This document shows positions 36,488-46,006 of a DNA stretch of 64,000 bases, one piece after another. Source of the DNA: Thalassotalea crassostreae (GTDB lineage: Bacteria > Pseudomonadota > Gammaproteobacteria > Enterobacterales > Alteromonadaceae); assembly GCF_001831495.1 (NCBI RefSeq), contig NZ_CP017689.1, forward strand, positions 1,488,001 to 1,552,000, written 5' to 3'. The stretch's first letter is position 1; each line of letters opens with the position of its first letter. The notes under the pieces are model-generated. The model was not told the DNA's origin. It worked only from the letters and a program-made list of their open reading frames with translations, and searched no databases. Both the position numbers and the translations under genes were made by a program.

Positions 36488-36835
36488 AATACTTATTAAT
36501 CCAATTTATTGTTTACAGCTGTCAATCCATTTAAATATATATAAAGATATCTAAAATGTACATAAACTATAATGTACACCTTTGGTTGCGCTTTGAAAAG
36601 AACTATTTGTGGTTTTTATAAAAAATCTACAAGTTCTTAAGGTTAAATCTTTAATAAACAGCTGTGTTATTATCTTCAACTTTAATAATATTTAATAAAA
36701 TCAATTAATTAAGTTGATTTTCTGTTTCACTAGCTATGACGCATTAATGATTAAAGGCTACGTGTTTACCCCACCATATATACGGTTGGGAAAGGGGTAA
36801 ACACATAGAAAGCTCTTCAATAGTTGATTTACAAA
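36488..36835. promoter_or_regulatory. Intergenic region with paired TGTACA boxes and a long inverted repeat
   Basis: No gene seen. About 70 nt upstream of the dehydrogenase start are two TGTACA palindromes (36558-36563 and 36573-36578, 15 bp apart), a possible operator for the catabolic genes. Nearer the sulfatase stop is a perfect 11-bp inverted repeat, GTGTTTACCCC (36762-36772) / GGGGTAAACAC (36794-36804), with a 21-nt loop; lacking a T-run it could be a terminator of the sulfatase message or a binding site. The gap suggests that the dehydrogenase operon has its own promoter. Confidence 0.5.
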
Positions 36836-38380
36836 CTAATGATCAGTAAAAACAGTTTGTTTTATACCGATGTGGTCTTTTTGAAAGCCTGCTCTTACTT
36901 TACCGGTGAAAGGCTGATAGCTATTTTCCGGATCATCGTTTGTTAACGTGTCGCCAACTTCAATTTTTAGCTCTTCTAATTTAGCGGTTAATTGCTTAAT
37001 GATTTCATCACTGCCTTCTTGCTCTGATATATCATTCATTTCCCAAGGGTCATTTTTTAAATCAAAAAGCACATTTCGTTTTAAAAGAGGGTAGTAAACT
37101 AGCTTGTATCGATTTGAGCGCGCCATTCGTTGAAAATGGCGATAGCTGCCGTAGATATAATCGTTCATCACTTCCTTTTCGCCACGAATAATTGGCAAAA
37201 TGCTTGGTCCTTGAACTGATTCTGGTACTTCGATACCTGCAAGTTCTGCAGTTGTTGCAAATATACTATTTAAATAGAACATGCCTTTTGCTTGGCTGTT
37301 AGCTGGAATACCTTTACCTGTCATAATAAACGGCGCACGAATACTATGATCATAAACACTTTGTTTGCCAGCTAATCCATGTTTACCAACTGCAAGACCA
37401 TGATCTGAAGTAAAAATAATATAAGTATTATCTGCATATGGTGAAGCGTCTAAAGTATCAAGTATACGGCCAATCTGATGATCCATATGCTCAATCATTG
37501 CATAGTATTCACCAATAAACTCTTTGGTTTGTTTTTCGGTGCGTGGAAAAGTCATTAGCGCTTCATCGCGAATATTGTAGTCGCCTGCGTCGATTTCAGG
37601 CATCGGCACGAAGTTTGGTGGTAAAGCAATATTCTCAGCAGGATACTTGTCTACATAGGACTGCGGAGATTGTCGAGGATCGTGCGGTGCGGTAAACGCA
37701 ACATACATCATAAACGGCTTTTTATTTCTTTCGCCTTTATTATCAATATAGTCGATAGCAGCGTCAGCAAATGCTTCACTTGTGTGTTGATTTACCTGTT
37801 TAGTTTTCCATTTTATTTGTTCACCAAAGTCAGTCAACCATGGTTTCCATTGCCCGCCTTTGTTAAGATGCGGCATACCTTTTTCATGTACAGCACGACC
37901 AATATCAAAGGAGCGCTGCAATGCATCCTCGCCAACATGCCATTTACCGGTAATAAAGGTTTCATAACCAGACTTTCTAAATGTTTCGCCCATTAAAGGG
38001 TGAGTTGTTTTATTTGATTTAGGCGAAAACCCAGTAAAATGTAAATTTCTACCTGTGTTGATCATTTGTCTACTCGGCGCGCAAACCGCACCAGACCATG
38101 AACCTTGATTAAAAACGTGAGTAAATGCCATTCCTGCATGTGCAAGGCGATCTAAGTTTGGTGTATGAATCGCGTCGTTGCCTAAGGCATTTATTGTATC
38201 AATTGATTGGTCGTCGGTAATGATTAATAAAATATTCGGCTGTTTCGTATTATTGTCTGAAACTGGCAAAGATTCTTTTGCCGAGGCTGTTGAAATAGCC
38301 GTACAAGCAATAGTGTATGTAACGATTGAAATATTTTTTATTAGTCTTTTTACTAAACTAAATTGAGGATGAATGTTCAT
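36836..38380 (-). CDS. S1-family sulfatase (formylglycine type), exported
   Basis: 514 residues with an N-terminal signal (about 1-34, ending ASA). Hydrolyses sulfate esters, here presumably on a polysaccharide or oligosaccharide in the periplasm. Metal-site LIITDDQS, maturation motif CAPSR (Cys100, converted to formylglycine), GKWHVGED, and the later FTSDHGLAVGKHGL block. It is a close relative of the sulfatase at 40.5 kb: both share WSGAVC-PSRQMINTGR and YG-YRHFQRM segments. Same strand as fucP but separated by 251 bp and by fucP's terminator, so expressed from its own promoter. Confidence 0.93.
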   Translation of the reverse strand: MNIHPQFSLVKRLIKNISIVTYTIACTAISTASAKESLPVSDNNTKQPNILLIITDDQSIDTINALGNDAIHTPNLDRLAHAGMAFTHVFNQGSWSGAVCAPSRQMINTGRNLHFTGFSPKSNKTTHPLMGETFRKSGYETFITGKWHVGEDALQRSFDIGRAVHEKGMPHLNKGGQWKPWLTDFGEQIKWKTKQVNQHTSEAFADAAIDYIDNKGERNKKPFMMYVAFTAPHDPRQSPQSYVDKYPAENIALPPNFVPMPEIDAGDYNIRDEALMTFPRTEKQTKEFIGEYYAMIEHMDHQIGRILDTLDASPYADNTYIIFTSDHGLAVGKHGLAGKQSVYDHSIRAPFIMTGKGIPANSQAKGMFYLNSIFATTAELAGIEVPESVQGPSILPIIRGEKEVMNDYIYGSYRHFQRMARSNRYKLVYYPLLKRNVLFDLKNDPWEMNDISEQEGSDEIIKQLTAKLEELKIEVGDTLTNDDPENSYQPFTGKVRAGFQKDHIGIKQTVFTDH

Positions 38381-38580
38381 AATAAATCTTATCTTTTATC
38401 GTTTTTATTTAGAAGAGTGGTTTATTGTAAATAATAATCACTTTAATGCAAGTGAAATTACTGTAAAGGTTGTGTAAGTTTGAAAAAACTATCTTTTTGT
38501 CAAAATATTTCGACGTCAATAGCCTTTTTTGAATCCCATTTACTGGCCAATTGGCTTATACATTGTCATTTTCAAAGACA

Positions 38581-38610
38581 AAAAAACGAGCCTAAATGTT
38601 AGGCCCGTTT
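38581..38610 (-). terminator. Intrinsic terminator after the fucP-like gene
   Basis: Stem AAACGAGCCTAA / TTAGGCCCGTTT (one mismatch) with a 3-nt loop. Read on the minus strand it ends in a T-run, 21 nt after the stop codon. Confidence 0.8.
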
Positions 38611-38631
38611 GTTAGTATATGTTGCAAACCT

Positions 38632-40050
38632 TTATGTTTTGTGAATTTTATGGGCTCTGTAACCATATATAGCGATTACAACAAAACAAATCATAGGTAA
38701 AACAAATGACGTTTGTACCGATGGAATGCCAGCGATGATTGATCCGCCATCTATCATGCTACCCTGTAGAGGCGGCATGAGTGCTCCACCAACAATAGCC
38801 ATTACTAAACCAGCAGAAGCTAAACTTGCATCATTACCTGTATCTTTTAGGGCGATACCATAGATAGTAGGGAACATTAACGACATACATGCTGATGTAG
38901 CCACTAAACAATACAAACCAACCATTCCACCGATAAAGATTGTGCCAAATGATAATATAATTCCGCCGGATGCAAGCAATAACAACAACTGGCCAGGGCG
39001 AATAACACCAAGAATAATTGTACAAATAAAGCGACTTGCTAAGAAAATTCCCATCGCGACCATATTATATTGTTGTGCTTCAGCAGCCGATAGACCGACC
39101 GAGGTCATGCCGTAATGAATAATAAAAGTCCAAGACATGATTTGTGCACCAACATAAAATGCTTGTGCAATAACGCCTTCTCTATAACGTGCGTTAGCGA
39201 TAAGACGAGCGAACGTGTCTTTTAATACTTTCACTGTTAATGGCTCATCGTGGGTAATCGTGTTTGGCAATTTACGGAATAAAAAGATGACGAATAACAA
39301 TGCAACAATAGATGCGATTGCAATATAAGGACCTCGTACGGTGACAAGATCTGCTGCTTGCATCGCTTGATGGGCAATAGGATCTGCAACAGCAAAGTCA
39401 CTTAACGCTTGTGTAATCTTTCCATCTGCAACCGAAGGTAATAGTTCTTTATATTCTGGATGAGCTAACTTCTCGGCTGCACGAAACTCTTCTACCTTTA
39501 ATTCACTCAAAATGTAATTAGACGCAACAAACATACCTGCTAATGAACCAATCGGGTTAAAAGCCTGTGCTAAATTTAAACGTTGCGTCGATGTTTCAGG
39601 TGAACCCATTGATAAAACATATGGGTTGGCGGTTGTTTCTAATAACGCTAGGCCACAAGTGATAACACACAATGCTAATAAAAAGTAATTAAACTCTGCG
39701 GTCATACTTGCCGGTAAAAATAGCAATGCACCGATAGCATACAAAGCTAAACCTAATAAAATACCTGATTTATATGAATAGCGGCGAATAAATATAGCTG
39801 CTGGAATAGCCATTATCCCGTAGCCGAGATAAAAGGCGAATTGCACCATTGAACTTTGTGCGTTTGAAATTAAGAAAATATCTTTAAATGCTTTTACTAA
39901 CGGGTTAGTGATGTCGTTTGCAAAACCCCATAATGGAAAAAGCGCAGCAACCATAATAAAAGGAATAATAAATTCTTTTGCTAAAATCGGTGCCTTTGAT
40001 TTAGTTGGTTGATTAGCAACCTCAACGTTATCTTTTACTGCTGTTGTCAT
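38632..40050 (-). CDS. FucP-like MFS sugar:proton symporter
   Basis: 472 residues from the ATG at 40050, which has AAAGAGG at 6-7 nt; an ATG six codons earlier has none. Twelve predicted TM helices. The FucP/glucose-galactose family pattern is visible: FIIPFIMVAALFPLWGFAND, the Asn/Asp near helix 1, LLETTANPYV, and LNLAQAFNPIGSLAGMF. L-fucose, L-galactose and D-arabinose are all known FucP substrates, so it fits import of either fucose or L-galactose. It heads the leftward half of the locus, divergent from a sulfatase. A 12-bp palindrome lies 33 bp before the start. Confidence 0.87.
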   Translation of the reverse strand: MTTAVKDNVEVANQPTKSKAPILAKEFIIPFIMVAALFPLWGFANDITNPLVKAFKDIFLISNAQSSMVQFAFYLGYGIMAIPAAIFIRRYSYKSGILLGLALYAIGALLFLPASMTAEFNYFLLALCVITCGLALLETTANPYVLSMGSPETSTQRLNLAQAFNPIGSLAGMFVASNYILSELKVEEFRAAEKLAHPEYKELLPSVADGKITQALSDFAVADPIAHQAMQAADLVTVRGPYIAIASIVALLFVIFLFRKLPNTITHDEPLTVKVLKDTFARLIANARYREGVIAQAFYVGAQIMSWTFIIHYGMTSVGLSAAEAQQYNMVAMGIFLASRFICTIILGVIRPGQLLLLLASGGIILSFGTIFIGGMVGLYCLVATSACMSLMFPTIYGIALKDTGNDASLASAGLVMAIVGGALMPPLQGSMIDGGSIIAGIPSVQTSFVLPMICFVVIAIYGYRAHKIHKT

Positions 40051-40547
40051 AGTGACCTCTTTGAACACTGTTTCACTTTAAATTGACTAGTCAAAAATCA
40101 ATTTGTGAATATTATATTTAAAGTACAAACTACCTGCTGTCGTCGTTGCTGTCAATATTTGACCCTAAATAACTTAAGTAAACGATTATTTATAGAGGTT
40201 TGGGATAAACCACTATTTATCTGTTGATGTAAGGAAGTGTTGAAGCTGTTTTACTATTTTTTTAGCAAGAATTCGATAGTCATATGATAGAGTTTATACG
40301 TTATTTAGGTCAGTTTTTATGCATGTTTCGTGTTGAATAGTTGTTTTTACTTAGACTGAAAGTCGCTATTCGAGGGGGGGATGTTGGATTTATGATGTAA
40401 GCAGCATTGAAGAAATAAAAATCAATGTAGTAAATTGAACTATTGACCCAGGGGAAAACTCATATTAGTATCTAGTGATTAAAATAAATAATAGTCACTT
40501 GTTTGATGGTGTGAGCAGGATGATTAGATATAAATTGAGGCCGTTTA
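40051..40547. promoter_or_regulatory. Divergent control region of the polysaccharide locus
   Basis: About 500 bp without a gene between fucP (left) and the first rightward sulfatase. It should contain promoters for both arms. The perfect palindrome TTGACTAGTCAA (40083-40094) near fucP is a candidate operator. A G7 tract occurs at about 40373-40379. Just before 40548, TTGAGG is the ribosome binding site of the rightward sulfatase. No regulator gene is nearby. Confidence 0.5.
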
Positions 40548-42050
40548 ATGAATTTCTTAAGATCTCTATACATCACTAAAAATAAAAAGTCTTTAGGCAT
40601 AATGTCGTTTATATTGCTTTCTATTTTTGTTGTAAGTGCATGTAGTGACGACAAAGTCGCACAACAAAAACCATTAAACATCCTTTTTATATTAACTGAT
40701 GATCAGGCACCTGATACCGTTTCTGCATTTGGCAACGAACATATAAGCACACCAAACTTGGATGTTTTAGCTAAACAGGGGATGCGCTTTAGTCATGTTT
40801 TCAATCAAGGGGCGTGGTCAGGTGCAGTTTGTTTACCTAGTCGTCAAATGATAAATACTGGTCGCCATCTTTATAGAACTGGCCTTGATGCTCGAGGGAT
40901 TAATGATCCTAGCTATGTTGCCAAGCACGCAACGTTTGGCGAAACATTTAAGAAATCAGGTTACGATACTTTTCAAACGGGAAAATGGCATTTATCCATG
41001 GAAGTTTGGAAGCGCAGTTTTACCCATGGCAAAGCGATACATAAAAATGGCATGCCGCGTCATGAAAAAGGTGGACACTGGGATGGCAATTTCACCGACT
41101 TTGACGCCTCGAAACCAGCAGATAAAGCATTTACTGATTACAAAGGTGGTAAACATACTAGTGAAGTTGTCGCCGATGCTGCGGTAGATTTCTTAGCCAA
41201 TCGAAATGACTCTACTAAACCATTTATGATGTATGTTGGTTTTCTTGCGCCACATGACCCATTACATGCTCCCGATGAATATTTAGCAAAATACCCTCGC
41301 GATAAAGTGAAGGTCCCTGAAAACTTTTTAAAATATCACCCATTTGACCAAGGTGATTATTATTTACGTGATGAAGTTTTATCCGGTTTTCCAAGGTCTG
41401 AAAAAAACATTAAAGCGATGATCAGTAAATACTACGCGATGATCGAACATACTGATGCGCAAATAGGCCGTATATTGGCAGAGCTTGAAGCAAGCGGACA
41501 AGCCGATAATACCTTAGTTATATATACGTCTGATCACGGGTTAGCAATGGGGCAACATGGTTTATTAGGCAAGCAAAACCAATATGACCATAGTGTTCGT
41601 GCTCCTTTTATTGTTAAAGGTCCTAATATTCCTGTGGGCAAAACTGCTACCGGCATGTTCTATCTAAATAGTGTGTTTCCAACAGCAGCTGAACTAGCTG
41701 GTATCGATATTCCTCAAAGTGTCGACGCACCAAGTATTGTACCTCTTATTAATGGCGAAAAAGATACCGCTTTTGATACGGTATATGGCGCTTATCGACA
41801 TTTTCAGCGAATGCTACGTTCGCAAGACTATAAACTTATCTATTACCCAATGATCAAGCGCACTCAATTATTTGATATGAAGTCCGACCCATTAGAAATG
41901 CATGACTTAAGTGCACAGCCAGAACATGCCGAGCGTATTGCCGCTATGATGCTTGATCTTGAAAATTGGAAAACGATTGTAGCAGATCCTCTCGATTTAG
42001 ATGCTCCTGAAGCAAGCTATGACGACTTTTTGAGATTAACTTGGGACTAA
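40548..42050 (+). CDS. S1-family sulfatase, lipoprotein
   Basis: 500 residues. Lipoprotein signal with lipobox VSAC (Cys32). Sulfatase features: FILTDDQAPD metal site, CLPSR maturation motif (Cys95), GKWHLS, YTSDHGLAMGQHGL. Closely related to the leftward sulfatase at 36.8-38.4 kb; the pair faces away from the shared control region. First gene of the rightward run, with the next sulfatase 23 nt downstream. Membrane anchoring suggests action on oligosaccharides at the envelope. Confidence 0.93.
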   Translation: MNFLRSLYITKNKKSLGIMSFILLSIFVVSACSDDKVAQQKPLNILFILTDDQAPDTVSAFGNEHISTPNLDVLAKQGMRFSHVFNQGAWSGAVCLPSRQMINTGRHLYRTGLDARGINDPSYVAKHATFGETFKKSGYDTFQTGKWHLSMEVWKRSFTHGKAIHKNGMPRHEKGGHWDGNFTDFDASKPADKAFTDYKGGKHTSEVVADAAVDFLANRNDSTKPFMMYVGFLAPHDPLHAPDEYLAKYPRDKVKVPENFLKYHPFDQGDYYLRDEVLSGFPRSEKNIKAMISKYYAMIEHTDAQIGRILAELEASGQADNTLVIYTSDHGLAMGQHGLLGKQNQYDHSVRAPFIVKGPNIPVGKTATGMFYLNSVFPTAAELAGIDIPQSVDAPSIVPLINGEKDTAFDTVYGAYRHFQRMLRSQDYKLIYYPMIKRTQLFDMKSDPLEMHDLSAQPEHAERIAAMMLDLENWKTIVADPLDLDAPEASYDDFLRLTWD

Positions 42051-42073
42051 TTTGAGGTTTACTTGGAATTAAT

Positions 42074-43705
42074 ATGATGAAATTTAATAAAACAATAAAA
42101 AGTAAGTTACAAGCAAGCCTTAAAGCTACAGTTATTGCGTCAATAATGTGTGGTTCTGTCATGGCTAATACGGTTAATGCTAAGCAACCTAACATTATCT
42201 TTATAATGTCTGATGATCATGCTGCGAACGCGGTATCTAGTTATCAAAGTCGCTTATCTAAAGTTTTTAAAACACCGAATATTGATAGGTTGGCAACCGA
42301 AGGGGTAAGATTTAATGGTATGTATGCCAATAATTCTATTTGTACCCCAAGTCGCGCCGCGATATTAACTGGGCAATACAGCCATACCAATGGTGTAAGA
42401 ACCTTAGCCGATCCACTTGATCGTAAAAAAGATAATGTCGCTAAACAGCTTAAAAATGCAGGTTATCAAACGGCAATTGTCGGTAAGTGGCATTTAAAAA
42501 CTGAACCTTCAGGTTTTGATTATTACAATGTATTACCCAACCAAGGGGATTACTTTGATCCTAAGTTAAAAGAAATCGGAAAGAAATGGAAAAATGGACA
42601 AATGGGTGGGGAAGTTTACCCCGGTTATGTTACTGACGTTATTACCGATTTAAGTATCGATTGGCTAAATGAACGTGAGCAAGATAAACCGTTTATGTTG
42701 ATGATTCATCATAAAGCGCCACATGGCTTATGGGAGCCGGCTAAACGCCATGAAAACTTCCTTGCCGATGTTCATATTCCAGAGCCTGACAGTTTATATA
42801 ATCGCGGTAAACATGGCCCAACTGATGCGGTAATTATTGATGGTAAGGCAGGGCAGCAATTTGGCTCTTCTGTTTCTCGCCGCATGGAAGGTCGTGGTTT
42901 AGTTACTCGCATGTTAGATGAAACTTGGCCAACCGGTACTCTTAAATTAGACAGTTATGATTGGAACACAGTAGTTTCGGCTGCATATCAAAAATACCTC
43001 AAAGAATACCTTCGTACGATTAAAGCGATTGATGAAAACGTTGGACGCGTATTAGATTATTTAGATGCTAATGGTTTAACTGAAGAGACAATCGTTATCT
43101 ATACATCTGATCAGGGCATGATGCTGGGTGAGCATGATTATTACGATAAACGATGGATATATGAAGAGTCTATTCAAATGCCGTTTTTAGTACGATACCC
43201 ACAAGCACAATCTACTAAGACTAAAAATGTTGGTAAAACAACAGATGAACTGTTTATGAATTTAGACATTGCACCAACGTTACTCGATGTTGCTGGTATA
43301 AAACCACCAAAGAGTATGCAAGGACAAAGCTTTAAATCTGCACTACTTAATCCTGAGCAAGCAAAAGGTAGAGAGGCAATTTATTACCGTTACTGGCTTC
43401 ATATGACTCACCACTATGTACCTGCGCATTATGGAGTTCGTACCAAAACTCATAAACTATCCTTTTTCTATGGCTTAGCGCTTGACGCTAATGGCGCTAT
43501 GCCAGCTGCTACGCCGCCATACTGGGAGCTTTATGATTTAGAAAATGACCCTAAAGAAATGACTAATTTGTACCCAGAAAAATCATCTGCTTCACTAAAA
43601 TCTGAACTTAAAAAAGTACTAAACATGTTAAAACAAGAGGTTGGTGATTCTGACGAAATGTACCCTGAACTTATGGCAGTGAAAGCTGAACACTGGAATA
43701 AGTAG
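42074..43705 (+). CDS. S1-family sulfatase, secreted
   Basis: 543 residues with a signal peptide (about 1-36, ending VNA). Metal site FIMSDDHAAN, maturation motif CTPSR (Cys90), GKWHLKTEPSGFDYY, and YTSDQGMMLGEHDYYDKRW in the C-terminal half. The pattern DxxxxDxRW and the insert around GQQFGSSVSRRMEGRG set it apart from the neighbouring pair, so it probably belongs to another S1 subfamily with different regiospecificity. Cotranscribed with the genes on either side (23 and 30 nt gaps). Confidence 0.93.
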   Translation: MMKFNKTIKSKLQASLKATVIASIMCGSVMANTVNAKQPNIIFIMSDDHAANAVSSYQSRLSKVFKTPNIDRLATEGVRFNGMYANNSICTPSRAAILTGQYSHTNGVRTLADPLDRKKDNVAKQLKNAGYQTAIVGKWHLKTEPSGFDYYNVLPNQGDYFDPKLKEIGKKWKNGQMGGEVYPGYVTDVITDLSIDWLNEREQDKPFMLMIHHKAPHGLWEPAKRHENFLADVHIPEPDSLYNRGKHGPTDAVIIDGKAGQQFGSSVSRRMEGRGLVTRMLDETWPTGTLKLDSYDWNTVVSAAYQKYLKEYLRTIKAIDENVGRVLDYLDANGLTEETIVIYTSDQGMMLGEHDYYDKRWIYEESIQMPFLVRYPQAQSTKTKNVGKTTDELFMNLDIAPTLLDVAGIKPPKSMQGQSFKSALLNPEQAKGREAIYYRYWLHMTHHYVPAHYGVRTKTHKLSFFYGLALDANGAMPAATPPYWELYDLENDPKEMTNLYPEKSSASLKSELKKVLNMLKQEVGDSDEMYPELMAVKAEHWNK

Positions 43706-43735
43706 ATTAGGAATAAGTAAAGTGAATAAAAAATA

Positions 43736-45919
43736 ATGAACCGATTATTTGCAGTTTTTATTAGCGTTAGCCTGTTAACACCGGCTGTTGCTAGTGAGTA
43801 TTATGTTGCGACGAATGGCGATGATGATAATGATGGTTCTATAGAGCGTCCTTTTAAGCACATTCAATATGCAGCCGATAAGATGCGTGCTGGCGATGTT
43901 ACCTATATTCGCGGCGGTAACTACTTTGAACAAGTTAAGCTCACCAAATTTAAGGGCAGTAAAGATAAGCCTTATAGCTTTAAAGCCTATCAAGATGAGA
44001 AGGTTACGTTTGATGGCACCATAAGCATTAACAACGAATGGCAAAAATATCGTGGCAATATCTACAAAACCAAAATAAAACAACCTATTTGGCAATTGTT
44101 TGTTAATGATAAAAGCATGACTTCGGCGCGCTGGCCAAACGGTAATTGGTATGACCGCTCTGTGTGGGATAAGAGTCAGTCAATGATGTGGCCTGAAAAA
44201 GGCAAAGGTAAATTTGGTACTCATTATAATAAAGAACTTGCAGAGTTAGATGCTGACTTAACCGGTGCAATTGTCATTGTTAATTCTGGTTCATTCAAAA
44301 CGTTTCAGAAAAAGATAACCGAACATAAAAAAGGTCAAGATCATTTCACCTATGATACTAAAGGCACCCGAGAGCACTTTAGCTACGAAGGAAAGATTCA
44401 TCGTCAAGGCTACTTTCTAGAAGGCAGCTTAGCCTTGCTAGATGAAGAGAATGAGTGGTTTTTTGATGTCGATACCAATGAACTGTATTTGTGGGCAGTA
44501 AATGGTGTGAATCCAGAGCAGTTAAATGTGCGAGGCAAGGTTCAAAGCTACGCATTAGATATTACTAACTCTCAGTTTATTAATGTACAAGGCATAAACT
44601 TTTTCGCTACAACGTTCGATGTTAAACGCAGCTCTTTTATTAATATTGAAGATAGTGAGTTACTGTACCCGTCATATTCAAAACGCATGTTAGGTGATAT
44701 TTCGGAGATTGATGTCACTAAAATGTTGGTTAAGAAAAAAGATGATATTGCGTACAACCAATTGAAAAATTGTAAAATTGCATATACAGATGGTCCTGCT
44801 ATTGAAATGAATGGCACCGGAAATTTAGTTGAAAACTGTTACATGCACGATATTGATTACAGCTGTACTTATAAAGGTGGTTACACCTTAAATATGGTTC
44901 ACGCAAAAGAGTTGGTGTTTCGCAGCAACACTGTCCATACCACGGGGTGCTCGGAATTATTCAAAGCAGGCGTGAGAAATCTAATTGAGTTAAATGATCT
45001 TTCTGATTCTGGTCATTTACAAAACGATGGTTCGATGATCCAGTTAAGTGTTCAGCAACAACCTGACGGCATAGTGCGATACAACTGGGTGCACGACAGT
45101 GTAAAACAGGGCATTCGTTTTGATAATAAAAACACCCCTAATGCACCCTATGGTCATAACGGTAATGTATATAATAATGTTGCTTGGAGTACTGATAGAA
45201 TTTACTTTAAAGGCGACAACCACTTTATCTTTAATAACTTAAGCTTTGATAGTCATTTAAATGATTTGATCACCAGTAGTAACAAAGAGATCCAAGGTCA
45301 TAACCATAAAACCATTACCCGCAATAATATTAGCAATAAATTCTCTGGCCACAGACATAAACCTCGAGTCAAATATCCTGTTCCAGGTATCGTAGATCAT
45401 AACTGGGATGGCGTGACATTAGGTAAAGATATCCGTTCACAATTAAGAGACCCTGACAATTTAGATTTTCGTCCTAAAGCAGATTCAGATTTGGTAGATG
45501 CTGGCGTCATTATTAACAATAAAACACTTCATTATGAAGGCAAAAAACCTGATATTGGCCCTTATGAATTTGGCGCCAAGAGTTATTGGATCCCAGGCTT
45601 CCAAGATAAAAAAGCATCAAGGCCAGTGCCTCCGTTAGCTGGTGTAAATGTAAAGTTAGATGCCGATTTAATGTGGTTGAACGCGTATAAAGCGTCTGTT
45701 CATCATGTTTATTTCGGTGAAGATAAAAATGCGGTCAACTTAGCAAATACAAAATCAAAGCAGTATCAAGGCGAGTTTAAGCACAATATCTTTACTCCTA
45801 AAAACCTTGAAGCTGGCAAGCAATATTATTGGCGAGTAGATGCTATTCGCCAAGGCAAAACGATCAAAGGTGATGTTTGGCAATTTACCGTTGAAGATAA
45901 AGAGAATTCAGTTAAATAA
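43736..45919 (+). CDS. Exported right-handed parallel beta-helix protein of unassigned family, with C-terminal Fn-like domain
   Basis: 727 residues with a signal peptide (about 1-20). Starts YYVATNGDDDNDGSIERPF, a hallmark of secreted beta-helix carbohydrate enzymes; helix coils run to about residue 610 with Asn/His/Gly-rich turns (TRNNISNKFSGHRHKPR). The last ~90 residues form a beta-sandwich-like domain (HHVYFGEDKN...YYWRVDAI). The same order of domains occurs in the 1406-residue protein at 52.7-56.9 kb. Probably a glycoside hydrolase or lyase acting on the sulfated polysaccharide, but I cannot assign a CAZy family. Set between sulfatase and beta-helix genes in one rightward run. Confidence 0.7.
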   Translation: MNRLFAVFISVSLLTPAVASEYYVATNGDDDNDGSIERPFKHIQYAADKMRAGDVTYIRGGNYFEQVKLTKFKGSKDKPYSFKAYQDEKVTFDGTISINNEWQKYRGNIYKTKIKQPIWQLFVNDKSMTSARWPNGNWYDRSVWDKSQSMMWPEKGKGKFGTHYNKELAELDADLTGAIVIVNSGSFKTFQKKITEHKKGQDHFTYDTKGTREHFSYEGKIHRQGYFLEGSLALLDEENEWFFDVDTNELYLWAVNGVNPEQLNVRGKVQSYALDITNSQFINVQGINFFATTFDVKRSSFINIEDSELLYPSYSKRMLGDISEIDVTKMLVKKKDDIAYNQLKNCKIAYTDGPAIEMNGTGNLVENCYMHDIDYSCTYKGGYTLNMVHAKELVFRSNTVHTTGCSELFKAGVRNLIELNDLSDSGHLQNDGSMIQLSVQQQPDGIVRYNWVHDSVKQGIRFDNKNTPNAPYGHNGNVYNNVAWSTDRIYFKGDNHFIFNNLSFDSHLNDLITSSNKEIQGHNHKTITRNNISNKFSGHRHKPRVKYPVPGIVDHNWDGVTLGKDIRSQLRDPDNLDFRPKADSDLVDAGVIINNKTLHYEGKKPDIGPYEFGAKSYWIPGFQDKKASRPVPPLAGVNVKLDADLMWLNAYKASVHHVYFGEDKNAVNLANTKSKQYQGEFKHNIFTPKNLEAGKQYYWRVDAIRQGKTIKGDVWQFTVEDKENSVK

Positions 45920-46006
45920 TAACGAAAATTATAAAAGCTTAAAGAAGAGTTTTGAACACTAGAAGCTCTTAAACAAAACGTAAAACAAGAACTATTTGGA
46001 AAACTT

